Source: Halorientalis sp. IM1011 | GTDB lineage: Archaea > Halobacteriota > Halobacteria > Halobacteriales > Haloarculaceae | Assembly: GCF_001989615.1 (NCBI RefSeq) | Contig: NZ_CP019067.1 | Coordinates: 1,054,001-1,118,000, forward strand | Length of the DNA: 64,000 nucleotides | Direction: 5' to 3' | Shown: positions 25,895 through 35,494 of the stretch, piece by piece | Layout of the letters: the number at the start of each line of letters is the position of its first letter | How positions within the stretch are numbered: the first letter of the stretch is position 1 | Made by a program: the position numbers and the translations under genes | Notes under the pieces: generated by a model | What the model saw: only the letters and a program-made list of their open reading frames with translations | The model's database searches: none | Told to the model about the DNA's origin: nothing

Positions 25895-28377
25895 TCATCA
25901 CCGAGAAGGACAACGCCGCGCGGCGCATCGCCGAGATCCTCAGCGAGGACAGCGCCGAGGCCGAGCGCCGGAACGGCGTCAACGTCTACCGCTGGGGCGA
26001 CAAGCGCGTCGTCGGGCTCTCGGGCCACGTCGTCGGCGTCGACTTCCCGCCCGAGTACTCGGACTGGCGGGACGTCGAACCCGTCGAGTTGATCGACGCC
26101 GAGATCACGAAATCGCCCACGAAGGAAAACATCGTCCGGACGCTCCGACAGCTCGCTGGCCGGGCCGACGAGGCAGTCATCGCGACGGACTACGACCGCG
26201 AGGGCGAGTTGATCGGGAAGGAGGCCTACGAGATCATCCGCGACGAGACGGACGTGCCGATCAAGCGGGTTCGGTTCTCCTCGATCACCGAACGCGAGGT
26301 GAAAGACGCCTTCGCCGACCCCGACGATCTGGACTTCGACCTCGCCGCGGCGGGGGAGGCCCGACAGATCATCGACCTGATCTGGGGCGCTGCACTTACG
26401 CGATTCCTCTCGCTGTCGGCCCGCCAGCTGGGCGACGACTTCATCTCCGTCGGTCGGGTGCAGTCGCCGACGCTGAAGCTGATCGTCGACCGCGAGCGCG
26501 AGATCGAGGCCTTCGAGCCCGACGACTACTGGGAGCTGTTCGCGGACCTCACCGAGGAGGGCGAGGCCTTCGAGGCCCAGTACTTCTACGACGACGACGG
26601 CAAGGAGGCCGAACGCGTCTGGGACGAGGACGCGGCCGACGAGGCCCACGAGCGGTTGCAGGAGGCCTCCAGTGCGACCGTCACCGAGGTCCGGCGGCGC
26701 ACTCGAACGGACGACCCGCCCGCGCCGTTCAACACCACGGCGTTCATCAGCGCCGCGGGATCGCTGGGCTACTCGGCTCAACGCGCGATGAGCATCGCCG
26801 AGGAGCTGTACACCGCTGGCTACGTCACGTATCCGCGGACGGACAACACGGTGTACCCCGAGGATCTGGACCCCGAGGAACTGCTCGGGGACTTCACGGA
26901 CACGAGCGCCTTCGGCGAGGACGCGGCCGCCCTCCTCAACCTCGACGAGATCGAGCCCACGCGGGGCGACGAGGAGACGACCGACCACCCGCCGATCCAC
27001 CCGACGGGTGAACTCCCGAACCGGAGCGAACTCGACGACGACGAGTGGGAGGTCTACGAACTCGTCGTCAGGCGCTTTTTCGCGACCGTCGCCGAGGCCG
27101 CCACCTGGGAACACCTGCGCGTCGTCGCCGACGCCAACGGCTGCCAGCTGAAGGCCAACGGCAAGCGCCTCGTCGAACCGGGCTACCACGCGGTCTACCC
27201 CTACTCCAGCGCGAGCGAGAACTTCGTGCCCGACGTGGAGGAAGGCGCGGAACTCTCGGTTTCGAACGTGGAACTGGAGGCCAAGCAGACCCAGCCCCCG
27301 CGCCGCTACGGCCAGTCGCGGCTGATCGAGCGCATGGAGGACATGGGCATCGGGACGAAGGCGACCCGCCACAACGTGATCGAGAAGCTCTACGACCGCA
27401 ACTACATCGAGAACGATCCGCCGCGGCCGACGACGCTGGCGAAGGCGGTCGTCGAGGCCGCCGAGGAGTTCGCCGACCACGTCGTCAGCGAGGATATGAC
27501 GGCCGAGCTCGAGGCCGACATGGCGGCCATCGCGGGCGGCGAGGCGACGCTGGACGACGTGACCGAGGAGTCCCGCGAGATGCTCGAACGCGTCTTCGAG
27601 GAACTCCACGAGTCACGCGAGGAGGTCGGCGATCACCTCCAGCAGTCGCTGAAGGCCGACCGGACGCTCGGCCCCTGTCCCGAGAGCGACCACGACCTGC
27701 TGATCCGGCAGAGTCGCCACGGCTCCCACTTCGTCGGCTGTGACGGCTTCCCGGACTGTCGGTACACCCTGCCGCTCCCCAGTACCGGCAAACCGCAGGT
27801 CCTCGACGAGGAGTGTGAGGAACACGGCCTCAACCACGTCAAGATGCTCGCGGGGCGGGACACGTTCGTCCACGGTTGCCCCCAGTGTAAGGCCGACGAG
27901 GCCGACGAGAGCGAGGACGAAGTGATCGGTGACTGCCCGGAGTGTGGCGCCGAGGAAGGGGGCGAACTCGCGATCAAGCAGCTCCGGAACGGCTCCAGAC
28001 TCGTGGGCTGTACGCGCTATCCCGACTGCGACTACTCGCTCCCCCTGCCCCGCCGGGGCGAGATCGAGGTGACCGACGAGCGCTGTGAGGAACACGACCT
28101 GCCCGAGTTGATCGTCCACAACGGCGACGAGCCGTGGGAACTGGGCTGTCCGATCTGTAACTACAGGGAGTACCAGGCCCGGCAGGCGGTCGACGATCTG
28201 GTGGATCTGGACGGTCTGGGCGAGCGGACCGCGGAGAAACTGGCCGAGGCAGAGATCGAGACGCTGTCGGATCTGGAGACGGTCGATCCCGAGGCGGTCG
28301 CGACGACGGTGCAGGGCGTCTCCGCCGACCAGATCCGCGAGTGGCAACAGCAGGCCGGGGCGGAGGCGGCTGACTGA
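25885..28377 (+). CDS. topA: DNA topoisomerase I (type IA)
   Basis: An 830-residue type IA topoisomerase that relaxes negative supercoils through a 5'-phosphotyrosine. The Toprim domain begins at once (MELIITEKDNAARRIAEIL) and has the metal-binding DYDREGELIG. The catalytic tyrosine lies in GYVTYPRTDNTVYP. The C-terminus (from about 590) has several Cys-rich zinc-ribbon-like modules (GCDGFPDCRYTLPLP, GCPQCKADE, DCPECGAEEG, GCTRYPDCDYSLPLP, GCPICNYREYQ) and ends in a helix-hairpin-helix (LDGLGERTAEKLAEAEIETL). The start is GTG, eight bases after GGAGGT. Confidence 0.97.
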   Translation: MELIITEKDNAARRIAEILSEDSAEAERRNGVNVYRWGDKRVVGLSGHVVGVDFPPEYSDWRDVEPVELIDAEITKSPTKENIVRTLRQLAGRADEAVIATDYDREGELIGKEAYEIIRDETDVPIKRVRFSSITEREVKDAFADPDDLDFDLAAAGEARQIIDLIWGAALTRFLSLSARQLGDDFISVGRVQSPTLKLIVDREREIEAFEPDDYWELFADLTEEGEAFEAQYFYDDDGKEAERVWDEDAADEAHERLQEASSATVTEVRRRTRTDDPPAPFNTTAFISAAGSLGYSAQRAMSIAEELYTAGYVTYPRTDNTVYPEDLDPEELLGDFTDTSAFGEDAAALLNLDEIEPTRGDEETTDHPPIHPTGELPNRSELDDDEWEVYELVVRRFFATVAEAATWEHLRVVADANGCQLKANGKRLVEPGYHAVYPYSSASENFVPDVEEGAELSVSNVELEAKQTQPPRRYGQSRLIERMEDMGIGTKATRHNVIEKLYDRNYIENDPPRPTTLAKAVVEAAEEFADHVVSEDMTAELEADMAAIAGGEATLDDVTEESREMLERVFEELHESREEVGDHLQQSLKADRTLGPCPESDHDLLIRQSRHGSHFVGCDGFPDCRYTLPLPSTGKPQVLDEECEEHGLNHVKMLAGRDTFVHGCPQCKADEADESEDEVIGDCPECGAEEGGELAIKQLRNGSRLVGCTRYPDCDYSLPLPRRGEIEVTDERCEEHDLPELIVHNGDEPWELGCPICNYREYQARQAVDDLVDLDGLGERTAEKLAEAEIETLSDLETVDPEAVATTVQGVSADQIREWQQQAGAEAAD

Positions 28378-28422
28378 CTGGGTTTCCGAAGTAGTTTTCA
28401 CGGTCCGTCGGAATCTCCGGGT

Positions 28423-29127
28423 ATGAGCGGGCCATGGACGGAGTGGGATCACGTGCTGAAGATCGACCCGGACAAGTCGCTGGTCGACGGCGAGACGTTC
28501 GAGGACGTGGCGGCGACCGGGACCGACGCCATCGAAGTCGGCGGCACCACGGGCATGACCGAAGAGAAGATGGCCCGGGTCGTCGAGGCCTGCGGGAAGT
28601 ACGACATCCCGATGTACATCGAACCCTCGAACCCGTCTTCGGTCGTCCACACCGACGCTCACGACGGGTATCTCGTCCCCATCGTGATGAACGCCGGTGA
28701 CGTAACCTGGACCACCGGCGCACACAAGGAGTGGGTCCGGCTGGACGACGACATCGACTGGTCACGCACCTGGACGGAGGCCTACATCGTCCTCAACCCC
28801 GAGGCGTCCGTGGCCACCTACACCGGGGCCGACTGCGAGCAGGACGCCGACGACGTGGCCGCCTACGCCGAGGTCGCAGAACAGATGTTCGGCCAGGAGA
28901 TCGTCTACGTCGAGTACTCCGGCACGCTGGGCGATCCGACGAAGGTTCGGGCGGCTCACGACGCCCTCGAGGACGCCACGCTGTTCTACGGCGGCGGCAT
29001 CCACGACTACGACTCGGCCCACCAGATGGCTCAGGAGTCGGACGTGGTGGTCGTCGGCGACCTCGTCCACGACGACGGAGCCGACGCCGTCCGCGAGACC
29101 GTCGAGGGTGCCAAAGACGCGAACTGA
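28423..29127 (+). CDS. Geranylgeranylglyceryl phosphate synthase (PcrB/GGGPS family)
   Basis: A 234-residue TIM-barrel prenyltransferase of the GGGPS/PcrB family. It joins geranylgeranyl diphosphate to sn-glycerol-1-phosphate, the first ether bond of archaeal membrane lipids. Recognisable are the N-terminal [11 protein letters not shown], the [10 protein letters not shown] strand-loop, [28 protein letters not shown], the phosphate-binding [10 protein letters not shown] and [12 protein letters not shown], and [11 protein letters not shown]. It starts 45 bases after topA on the same strand. Haloarchaeal lipids require this enzyme. Confidence 0.95.
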   Translation: MSGPWTEWDHVLKIDPDKSLVDGETFEDVAATGTDAIEVGGTTGMTEEKMARVVEACGKYDIPMYIEPSNPSSVVHTDAHDGYLVPIVMNAGDVTWTTGAHKEWVRLDDDIDWSRTWTEAYIVLNPEASVATYTGADCEQDADDVAAYAEVAEQMFGQEIVYVEYSGTLGDPTKVRAAHDALEDATLFYGGGIHDYDSAHQMAQESDVVVVGDLVHDDGADAVRETVEGAKDAN

Positions 29128-29195
29128 TTTTGGGGTGATCGCCCCGTCCGTCGCGAGTGCGGTCTCCTGTCCTCACTCCCCGTGAGCGACGGGCC

Positions 29196-31406
29196 TCAGA
29201 AGACGATTCGCTCGACGAGGCGGCGGAGGAAGCCGGGTCGCTCGGACCGGGCGGGTTCGATCTGGACGGCCGTGCAGTCGACGCTGTCGACGATCCAGTC
29301 GGCCGGGCGGCCGAACAGGTTGCTCCGGAGGCGACCGCCGTCGGTCCCGATGATCAACACGTCGGCCGGGTCGGTCGCGGAGACGAAGTCCCGCGCGGGG
29401 TCGTCGCTCTCGACGACCGAGCGGTAGACCGGCACCGAACAGAGTTCCTCCAGTTCCGCGAGGTACTCGTCGATAGTCTCGCGCTGGGTTTCGGTGGCGC
29501 TCCCCTCGACGGGGTAGAGCAGATCGATGCGCGACCCGGTCTCGCTCGCCAGTGCGTTGGCGATGGCGATCTTCTGGGGGTCGAACGGGCCGCGATCCGT
29601 CACGACGGTGATCGAGTGGATGTCCGTGAGGTCGCGCTCCTCGATCAGCAACACGTCACAGGGGGCCTTCCGGGTGATCCACTCGACGCCGGTTCCGAAC
29701 ACCGACGCGTACAGCGGGTCGTCCTCGCGTTCGAGCAGGAGGAAGTCGGCCTCTTCGTCCTCGGCGAAGTTGACGACGGCGGTCTCGACGTCGTGGCTGA
29801 CGACCTCGCCGTACTGGATCGGCACGTCGAACGCCTCGGTGAGTTCGGCCGTCCGCCGCTCGAAGGCCTCGTCGGACGCCGACGTGGTATCCGACGCGTG
29901 GTCGAGCGGCGCCTGATCTGGCACCTCGTCGAACTGGACGACGGTGACGCTCCCGTCGTTTTTCCGGGCGATGTCGGCTGCGATCCGGACCAGCGAGCGC
30001 TCACGCGCCGCGCTGGTGTCCTCCCTGATCGCGACGAGCACCTCGTATCCCTCGATCTCCTCGAAGGTCGACTTGGTGCGCTCGATGGCCTCCTGGCCGA
30101 TCGCCCGCCGGAGCACGTCCGTCGCCGCTCCCTCCCGCTCGACTTTCCCGCGTGCGTAGAAGAAATACCACAGGATCGAGCCGACGGTGATGACGACCGC
30201 GCCGACGAGCGGGACCGTCCCCATGAAGCCGATGAGCGCGAGGCCGCCGACGATCCCGGCGATCTGGGTCCAGGGGTACAGCGGCGACTCGAAACTGGGG
30301 TCGTACTGGCCCACGTCGCCCTCGCGGAAGGCCACGACTGCCCCGTTGACCAGGGCGAAGACGACGATCTGGAAGGCACTGGCGAGTTTCGCGATGTTCT
30401 CGACGGGGACGAACGCGATCAGGACCAGCATGACCGCACCCGTGAGCGTGATCGCCTTCGAGGGGGTCCCCCAGGACTCGTGGATCTCCGTCAGCGACGG
30501 CGGCGCGAGTTTGTCCCGGGCCATCGCGAAGGGGTACCGCGACGAGGAGAGGATGCCCGCGTTGGCGGTGCTGATCAGTGCGAGGACGGCCGCGACGATG
30601 ACAGCGACCACGCCGGGGAACGCGAGCGTCGCCTCGGCAGCGTGGATCATCGGCACCGCCGAATCGCTCAGCAGGTCCGGCGGCGTCACGCCGACCATGA
30701 CGACGACGATCAGGACGTACAGCAGCGTCGTGAACCCGAGCGAGACCAGAATTCCGAGGGGGATGTTCCGGTCGGGGTCCTCGATCTCCTCGGCGATGCT
30801 CGCGACCTTGGTCACCCCGGCGTAGGAGACGAACACCAGGCCGGTCGCGGCGAGCAGTCCGCCCGCGCCCTTCTCGAAGAACCCGCCGTAGTAGCTCCCG
30901 GACGTACTCGGGAGGCCACCGATCACGAACCACACCATCGCCAGGAGCATGACGACGACGATGCCGATCTGGAGTCGGCCAGTCTGTTTCGCGCCGACGA
31001 GGTTGACGACGATCAGGAGGACTGCCAGCGCGAGCGCGATCGGTTTGACGGGGAGATCGAACAGGTACAGCAGGTAGGGGACGCCACCGATGAGCGCGAA
31101 CGCGCCCTTGAACGCGAGCGAGAACCACGTTCCGACGCCGGCGATCGTGCCGAGCAACGGCCCCATCCCGCGCTCGATGTAGATGTAGGTGCCGCCGGCC
31201 TCGGGCATCGCGGTCGCCATCTCGGCTTTGCTCAGCGCCGCGGGCAAGACGAGGACGCCGGCGAGGAGATACGCCAGGATGACCGCCGGGCCGGCCGTCT
31301 TCAGCGCGAGTCCGGGCAGGATGAAGATCCCGCTCCCGACCATCGCACCGACGCTGATCGCGATTACCGCAGGCAGTCCGAGATCGCGTTCGAGTTCTTT
31401 TGGCAT
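29196..31406 (-). CDS. APC permease fused to C-terminal universal stress protein domains
   Basis: A 736-residue fusion. Residues 1-440 are an APC-type permease with about 12 helices; TM1 carries AISVGAMVGSGIFILPGLA. From about 455 to the end lie two UspA-like domains, starting YEVLVAIREDTSAARERSLV and SITVVTDRGPFDPQKIAIANAL. The second ends in LIIGTDGGRLRSNLFGRPADWI, close to the classical ATP-binding G-x2-G-x9-G-S pattern. The cytosolic domains may sense nucleotide and control transport. ATG 31406 is used; in-frame upstream residues overlap the next gene's 3' region. Substrate not determinable. Confidence 0.93.
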   Translation of the reverse strand: MPKELERDLGLPAVIAISVGAMVGSGIFILPGLALKTAGPAVILAYLLAGVLVLPAALSKAEMATAMPEAGGTYIYIERGMGPLLGTIAGVGTWFSLAFKGAFALIGGVPYLLYLFDLPVKPIALALAVLLIVVNLVGAKQTGRLQIGIVVVMLLAMVWFVIGGLPSTSGSYYGGFFEKGAGGLLAATGLVFVSYAGVTKVASIAEEIEDPDRNIPLGILVSLGFTTLLYVLIVVVMVGVTPPDLLSDSAVPMIHAAEATLAFPGVVAVIVAAVLALISTANAGILSSSRYPFAMARDKLAPPSLTEIHESWGTPSKAITLTGAVMLVLIAFVPVENIAKLASAFQIVVFALVNGAVVAFREGDVGQYDPSFESPLYPWTQIAGIVGGLALIGFMGTVPLVGAVVITVGSILWYFFYARGKVEREGAATDVLRRAIGQEAIERTKSTFEEIEGYEVLVAIREDTSAARERSLVRIAADIARKNDGSVTVVQFDEVPDQAPLDHASDTTSASDEAFERRTAELTEAFDVPIQYGEVVSHDVETAVVNFAEDEEADFLLLEREDDPLYASVFGTGVEWITRKAPCDVLLIEERDLTDIHSITVVTDRGPFDPQKIAIANALASETGSRIDLLYPVEGSATETQRETIDEYLAELEELCSVPVYRSVVESDDPARDFVSATDPADVLIIGTDGGRLRSNLFGRPADWIVDSVDCTAVQIEPARSERPGFLRRLVERIVF

Positions 31407-31446
31407 TGTGTAGAGGTGTAATTGGCGACGATAGACGGACGTGTGC

Positions 31447-31896
31447 TCAGGTGCCGGATTCCGGCGTCGAGAGCTGGTCGCGGATGGCTCCTGCCAGCAG
31501 GGACGGTGTATCGACGAGGAGGATGTCCGTGTTCTCGAAGGCGTCACGGTAGGCTCGTCCGGCGACACACGCGATCACCTCGTCGACGTCACAGCTCACG
31601 CTGAGCAACTGCGCCGTCAACAGCGCTGTCCGATCCAGATCGGAGGCCACGACGGCCGTATCGACACCAGACGCGACGGGGCAGAGGCTCCTGGCGTCGG
31701 TCAGATCGACACGGTGTGCGTCCAGTCCGGCGACGTCTGCCTGTCGAACGAGTCGCTCGTCGTTGCTGGCGAACCGAACCGTTGCGGATTCGTCAAGATG
31801 AGTTGCCAGCCCCATCGCACCGTCACCGCCAACGATCAGAAGCGACCGGCTATCGGCCGCTGATCCGCCGGACAGCCGTCGTTTCTCGGCAATCAT
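31447..31896 (-). CDS. NAD-binding (TrkA-N/RCK_N-like) domain protein
   Basis: A 149-residue single-domain protein. It has a Rossmann-like start (SLLIVGGDGAMGLATHL, with Gly-x-Gly-x-x-Gly), an acidic end of the second strand (RFASNDERLVRQADVAG) and a VDTAVVASDLDRTALLTAQLL helix. That pattern resembles the RCK_N domain of K+ channel and transporter regulators. It lies 40 bases upstream of the permease-Usp gene on the same strand, so it may regulate that transporter. The fold assignment rests on pattern only. ATG 31896 is preferred to a far upstream start at 32067. Confidence 0.65.
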   Translation of the reverse strand: MIAEKRRLSGGSAADSRSLLIVGGDGAMGLATHLDESATVRFASNDERLVRQADVAGLDAHRVDLTDARSLCPVASGVDTAVVASDLDRTALLTAQLLSVSCDVDEVIACVAGRAYRDAFENTDILLVDTPSLLAGAIRDQLSTPESGT

Positions 31897-32076
31897 TTTA
31901 GTGTGTCTGGTCGACAGACGAACTGCTTCGCTGGGCTCCGAACCATCCGGAGACTGTGGGTTCGTCCGCCGTCTTGTCGCTAGTCGTTGCTGGATCGGGA
32001 TAAATAGACCGATTATTCTGCGCGAAGCGGAAAATAGGCTGGTATGAAAAAACAAACCGTCAAGCATCTACGACTC

Positions 32077-32556
32077 CTACTTCTCCGGAGCGAATCCCTC
32101 GTAGGGGTGGACGTACTCGTTGCGGATGATGTCCTCGTCGACGACCTGGAGGCCGAGTGCGTCCAGTTCCTGGCCGATGCGGCTGAGGTCGTCCCCGTCG
32201 CTGCCGACGACCTCCACGTGGATGTTCTCGCTGCCGGTCATGACTTCCTGGACGTCGACGACGCCGTCGATCTCGAGGGCCTCTCTGGCCAGTTGCTCGC
32301 GTTCGGGGATCTCGGCGTTACAGATGATGAGCGTGTGGAGCTGGAACCCGGCTCGCTCGTAGTCCACGTCCAGATTGTACCCCTTGATGACGCCCCGTTC
32401 CTCCAGTCGGTTGATCCGGTTGCGGACGGTACTGGCGGCCACGTCCATCTCCTCGGCGATGGTGCTCGCGGAGGTCTTGCGCGCGTCGTGCTGGAGGCGA
32501 TAGATGATGTGCCGATCCAGTGCGTCGAGTTCGACGATGTCGTCGCGGTCGCTCAT
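32077..32556 (-). CDS. Lrp/AsnC family transcriptional regulator
   Basis: A 159-residue Lrp-type regulator. The N-terminal helix-turn-helix is [48 protein letters not shown] (about residues 9-56), followed by the RAM/AsnC ligand-binding ferredoxin-like domain with [19 protein letters not shown]. Family members sense amino acids or other effectors and control metabolism and transport. It is divergent from aspS, with a 106-bp shared promoter gap. Confidence 0.94.
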   Translation of the reverse strand: MSDRDDIVELDALDRHIIYRLQHDARKTSASTIAEEMDVAASTVRNRINRLEERGVIKGYNLDVDYERAGFQLHTLIICNAEIPEREQLAREALEIDGVVDVQEVMTGSENIHVEVVGSDGDDLSRIGQELDALGLQVVDEDIIRNEYVHPYEGFAPEK

Positions 32557-32631
32557 AGCGGGTGGACTCGGTATCTCACAAAAAGTGTACCGTCGCCGAC
32601 CGACCGGCACTGCCGGACCGCAAACGACGGT

Positions 32632-32638
32632 GCTTAAG
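32632..32638 (+). promoter_or_regulatory. TATA-like promoter of aspS
   Basis: GCTTAAG lies 25-31 bases upstream of the aspS ATG, which fits a leaderless or nearly leaderless transcript. Confidence 0.45.
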
Positions 32639-32662
32639 TCCCGGCCGCCGATACCCGACAGC

Positions 32663-33967
32663 ATGGACGACCGCACCTACACCGCGGACGCCGAGCCGGG
32701 CGACACGGCCACCGTCGCCGGCTGGGTCCACGAGATCCGCGACCTCGGCGGCATCGCCTTCCTGATCGTCCGGGACACCACCGGCAAGATCCAGGTCAAG
32801 TTCGAGAAAGACGAGATGGACGACGACCTCGTCGAGACAGGGCTCGACGTCCACCGCGAGAGCGTCGTCGCCGTCACCGGCGACGTCGAAGAGGAGGAGC
32901 GCGCCCCGACCGGCGTCGAGATCGTCCCCGACTCGCTCGACGTGGTCGCCGAGGCCGACCCCGAACTGCCGCTCGATCCGTCGGGCAAGGTCGACGCCGA
33001 ACTCCCGACCCGACTGGACAACCGGACGCTCGACCTCCGAAAGCCCGAAGTCAAGGCCATCTTCGAGATCCGCGCCGCGGCCCTCGAAGCGGTCCGCGAC
33101 GCCTTCCGCGATCTCGGGGGTACGGAGATCAACACGCCGAAGATCGTCGCCACGGGGACCGAAGGCGGCACCGAACTGTTCCCGATCACCTACTTCGGGC
33201 AGGAGGCGTTCATGAACCAGAGCCCCCAGCTGTTCAAACAGCTGATGGTCGGCTCCGGCCTCGAACGCGTCTTCGAGATCGGTCCGATCTTCCGTGCCGA
33301 GGAGCACAACACGCCCCGCCACCTCAACGAGGCGACTTCCATCGACTTCGAGTCGGCCTTCTACGACCACACCGAGGCGATGGACGCCTGCGAGGAGATC
33401 GTCAAGGCCGCCTACGAGGGCGTCGCCGAGAACTGTCAGGAGCAACTGGACGCCCTCGACATGACCGAGGAGTTCGAGGTCCCCGAGGGTGACTTCCCGC
33501 GGATCACCTACGAGGAGGCCCTCGAAAAGATCAACGCGACGGGCGAACTGGACGAGGTGCTCGTCTGGGGCGACGACCTCTCGACGGAGGCCGAACACGT
33601 CCTCGGCGACGAGGTCGGCGAGCACTACTTCATCACCGACTGGCCCAGCGAGATCAAGCCCTTCTACATCAAGGATCACGACGACGACGAGGAGGTGTCG
33701 ACGGGCTTCGACATGATGCACCCTTCGATGGAACTGGTCTCGGGCGGCCAGCGTGAACACCGCTACGACCGCCTCGTCGAAGGCTTCGAACAGCAGGGTC
33801 TCGACCCCGAGGCCTTCGAGTACTACACCAAGATGTTCAAGTACGGGATGCCGCCCCACGCCGGCTGGGGCCTCGGTGGCGAGCGCCTCATCATGACGAT
33901 GCTCGGGCTCGGAAACATCCGGGAAGCGGTTCTGTTCCCGCGAGACAGGCAACGGCTGAGCCCGTAG
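32663..33967 (+). CDS. aspS: Aspartyl-tRNA synthetase (archaeal type, probably non-discriminating)
   Basis: A 434-residue class IIb synthetase. The N-terminal OB-fold anticodon domain runs to about residue 105 ([21 protein letters not shown]). The catalytic domain has motif 2 ([27 protein letters not shown]) and motif 3 ([16 protein letters not shown]). It ends [10 protein letters not shown], the usual archaeal AspRS C-terminus. Because the genome has GatB and AspRS is of archaeal type, it may charge both tRNA-Asp and tRNA-Asn; this is inference. A second, diverged copy of the last codons lies 53 bases further on (34020-34052). Confidence 0.96.
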   Translation: MDDRTYTADAEPGDTATVAGWVHEIRDLGGIAFLIVRDTTGKIQVKFEKDEMDDDLVETGLDVHRESVVAVTGDVEEEERAPTGVEIVPDSLDVVAEADPELPLDPSGKVDAELPTRLDNRTLDLRKPEVKAIFEIRAAALEAVRDAFRDLGGTEINTPKIVATGTEGGTELFPITYFGQEAFMNQSPQLFKQLMVGSGLERVFEIGPIFRAEEHNTPRHLNEATSIDFESAFYDHTEAMDACEEIVKAAYEGVAENCQEQLDALDMTEEFEVPEGDFPRITYEEALEKINATGELDEVLVWGDDLSTEAEHVLGDEVGEHYFITDWPSEIKPFYIKDHDDDEEVSTGFDMMHPSMELVSGGQREHRYDRLVEGFEQQGLDPEAFEYYTKMFKYGMPPHAGWGLGGERLIMTMLGLGNIREAVLFPRDRQRLSP

Positions 33968-33996
33968 GGCGAAGCCGTCCCTGGCGAGCGGGAGCT

Positions 33997-34016
33997 TGTC
34001 AGAGCTTGCTCTGACA
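33997..34016 (+). terminator. Inverted repeat after aspS
   Basis: TGTCAGAG-CTTG-CTCTGACA is a perfect 8-bp stem with a 4-base loop, 30 bases after the aspS stop. It could terminate aspS or mark an insertion junction. Confidence 0.35.
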
Positions 34017-34052
34017 GTGTTCCCGCGAGATCGCCAGAGACTGAGTCCGTAG
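34017..34052 (+). pseudogene. Diverged remnant of a second aspS 3' end
   Basis: The sequence encodes [11 protein letters not shown] and a TAG stop, the same ten final residues as aspS (33935-33967). In the 33-base alignment seven bases differ, and every difference is silent (GAC/GAT, AGG/CGC, CAA/CAG, CGG/AGA, AGC/AGT). A second copy that changed only at synonymous sites must have evolved as part of a functional aspS elsewhere. It is therefore either a foreign or duplicated gene end joined here by recombination, or a relic left by an integrative element that used the gene's 3' end as its target. Confidence 0.7.
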
Positions 34053-34196
34053 GACTGGGCGCTGGCAGTCGAGGGGGAGCGCGGAAGTCACAGCCCGCGC
34101 AGGCGGGCACCGCCGAGCAGGAATGTCTTCCAGAGTTCTGCCGAGCGAAGCGAGTCTCGACGGGTCCACCACTCGCGGGTGGCCTGCCACCGCGAT

Positions 34197-34622
34197 CTAG
34201 GCGGGTCTCGAACGGACGCCGACCCGGAGATCGGCCGGACATTCGGAGGGCGGTGACGGCATGTGAGTCGTCAGTGATCCGGATCGCCGCTGGACGGTCA
34301 CGCGGACCGTACAGGTCGTGTTCTCCCCGCTGAGTTCGATCCGGTACCGGCCCGTCTTCTCCGTCGTCCAGATCTCGTTCCCACCGCTGTCCGTCGAGTC
34401 GTGTGTCCCCCGGTAGACCTGACGATACTCCCCGTCTCGATCTCTCGTGATCGTGACGGTCACCTCCCCGTCGGTATCCTGCAGCGAGATCGTGACGACT
34501 TCGGTCTTCGTCGTACTCAACCCGAGGCCGATCACCCCACCCAGGACGAGGATTCCGACCAGGCCGGCGATCCACAACTTCGGTCGGTCGATGGACATCG
34601 GTATCGCGTCTGCGTCCGCCAT
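34197..34622 (-). CDS. Membrane-anchored hypothetical protein
   Basis: A 141-residue protein with one N-terminal transmembrane helix (about residues 13-34, WIAGLVGILVLGGVIGLGL) and an external domain of beta-strand character rich in Thr, Ser and charged residues (VTVTITRDRDGEYRQVY; RYRIELSGENTTCTVRVTV). It has two Cys and one N-x-T site. The domain looks like a small Ig-like or jelly-roll fold, but I do not recognise the family. Starts at 34622 or at an internal Met (34598) are both possible. It has no obvious operon partner. Confidence 0.6.
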   Translation of the reverse strand: MADADAIPMSIDRPKLWIAGLVGILVLGGVIGLGLSTTKTEVVTISLQDTDGEVTVTITRDRDGEYRQVYRGTHDSTDSGGNEIWTTEKTGRYRIELSGENTTCTVRVTVQRRSGSLTTHMPSPPSECPADLRVGVRSRPA

Positions 34623-34670
34623 CGATACCAAAGAACAATCAACTCGGTATCAATTCTTTCCTTGCTCCCT

Positions 34671-35195
34671 TCACTCCGTCTCGCCGACGGCCTGTTCGCG
34701 CAACTCGCCGGTCAGGTGGAGGCCGTGGCTGTCGATCCGGCGGACGACGCGTTTGGCCTGTGACTGGGAGAAGTACTTGTCCGAGACTGCCGCCCGGACG
34801 ACGACGCCGAAGGTCCCGGCGACCGTCGCGCCGAACCCCTCCGCGACGGTTCGGAGCCGCCGGTCGTCGGAGAGCAGGCCGACCGTCGGCCCATCGGCGG
34901 TCGCGTCGTTCTCCGTCGCCGCCAGAATCCCTTCGATCACGCGCACGTCGCTGGTCGACTCCGCCGCGTCCAGCACGCGGCGGGCGTCCTCGGTCCACTC
35001 GGTCTCGACCGACCCGGTCACGACGTCGTGGTCCTCGGCGAACCGGTCGAGGTTCGTCCGCGCCGGCTCCGTCGTCACTTCCGCCCGGACCGCGTCGGGG
35101 AGGGCGATGGTGCCGTCGAAGGCACCGAGCAGATCGAGTTCGCCGACCGCGCCGAGGGCGGTCAGGACCGTGGCGTCGACGTAGATCCGGCTCAC
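34671..35195 (-). CDS. PIN-domain (DUF3368-like) toxin
   Basis: A 174-residue PIN-like nuclease candidate. It begins IYVDATVLTALGAVGELDLLGAF with the first conserved Asp, then LPDAVRAEVT, and later a VRVIEGILAAT and LSDDRRLRTVAEGFGATVAGTFGVV region that matches the DUF3368 type of PIN protein. The C-terminal helix (DKYFSQSQAKRVVRRIDSHGLHLT) is typical of that type. PIN toxins cut RNA. The gene starts with GTG overlapping the antitoxin stop (GTGA), so the two are coupled. Confidence 0.82.
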   Translation of the reverse strand: MSRIYVDATVLTALGAVGELDLLGAFDGTIALPDAVRAEVTTEPARTNLDRFAEDHDVVTGSVETEWTEDARRVLDAAESTSDVRVIEGILAATENDATADGPTVGLLSDDRRLRTVAEGFGATVAGTFGVVVRAAVSDKYFSQSQAKRVVRRIDSHGLHLTGELREQAVGETE

Positions 35196-35494
35196 AGTTC
35201 CCTCGCGTTGTCGGCGTCACGCCGGAGGTCGGCCGCGCTCAACTGCGTCGTGAGGTTGCGCCTCCGGGCGACCTCCATCCATTCGGCGACCGAGAGTCCC
35301 GAGATCCGGGCGGCCTCCGTGACCGCGATGTCGCCCTGCTGGTAGCGCCCGACGGCCTCGCGGGTCCGTAACTCCGCCAGTCCCTCTTCGAGGGCCTTCC
35401 TGATCGTGGTACTCCGGTCGTCGTCCAGCAACTCCGCGACTCGTTCCAGTTCCGCCAGTTCGTCCTCCGAGAGCCGCGCGCTGATCGTCGGCAT
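35192..35494 (-). CDS. UPF0175 / ribbon-helix-helix antitoxin
   Basis: A 100-residue antitoxin. Its N-terminus (PTISARLSEDELAELERVAELLDDDRSTTIRKALEEGL) fits a ribbon-helix-helix DNA-binding fold. The second half (GDIAVTEAARISGLSVAEWMEVARRRN) is the UPF0175 helix-turn-helix-like part. It is the first gene of the toxin-antitoxin pair. A 27-bp near-perfect palindrome (35494-35520) begins at its start codon, as expected for autoregulation. UPF0175 plus DUF3368 is a recognised pairing. Confidence 0.85.
   Translation of the reverse strand: MPTISARLSEDELAELERVAELLDDDRSTTIRKALEEGLAELRTREAVGRYQQGDIAVTEAARISGLSVAEWMEVARRRNLTTQLSAADLRRDADNAREL

Larger units (their letters stand above)
33968..34196. other. 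Gene-free 229 bp after aspS with an inserted or duplicated segment
   Basis: The gap holds an inverted repeat with an 8-bp perfect stem (33997-34016), the second aspS 3' end (34017-34052), and about 140 bp of GC-rich sequence with a GAGCGAAGCGAG-type spacer motif near 34144. No credible gene is seen. Confidence 0.5.

Noticed and set aside
25822-27609. A 595-codon minus-strand frame across topA
   Set aside because: It overlaps the motif-complete topA and has shadow-type composition.
33999-34190. A 63-codon minus-strand frame in the gap after aspS
   Set aside because: It runs through the duplicated aspS end and an inverted repeat, lacks a promoter and has no family features.
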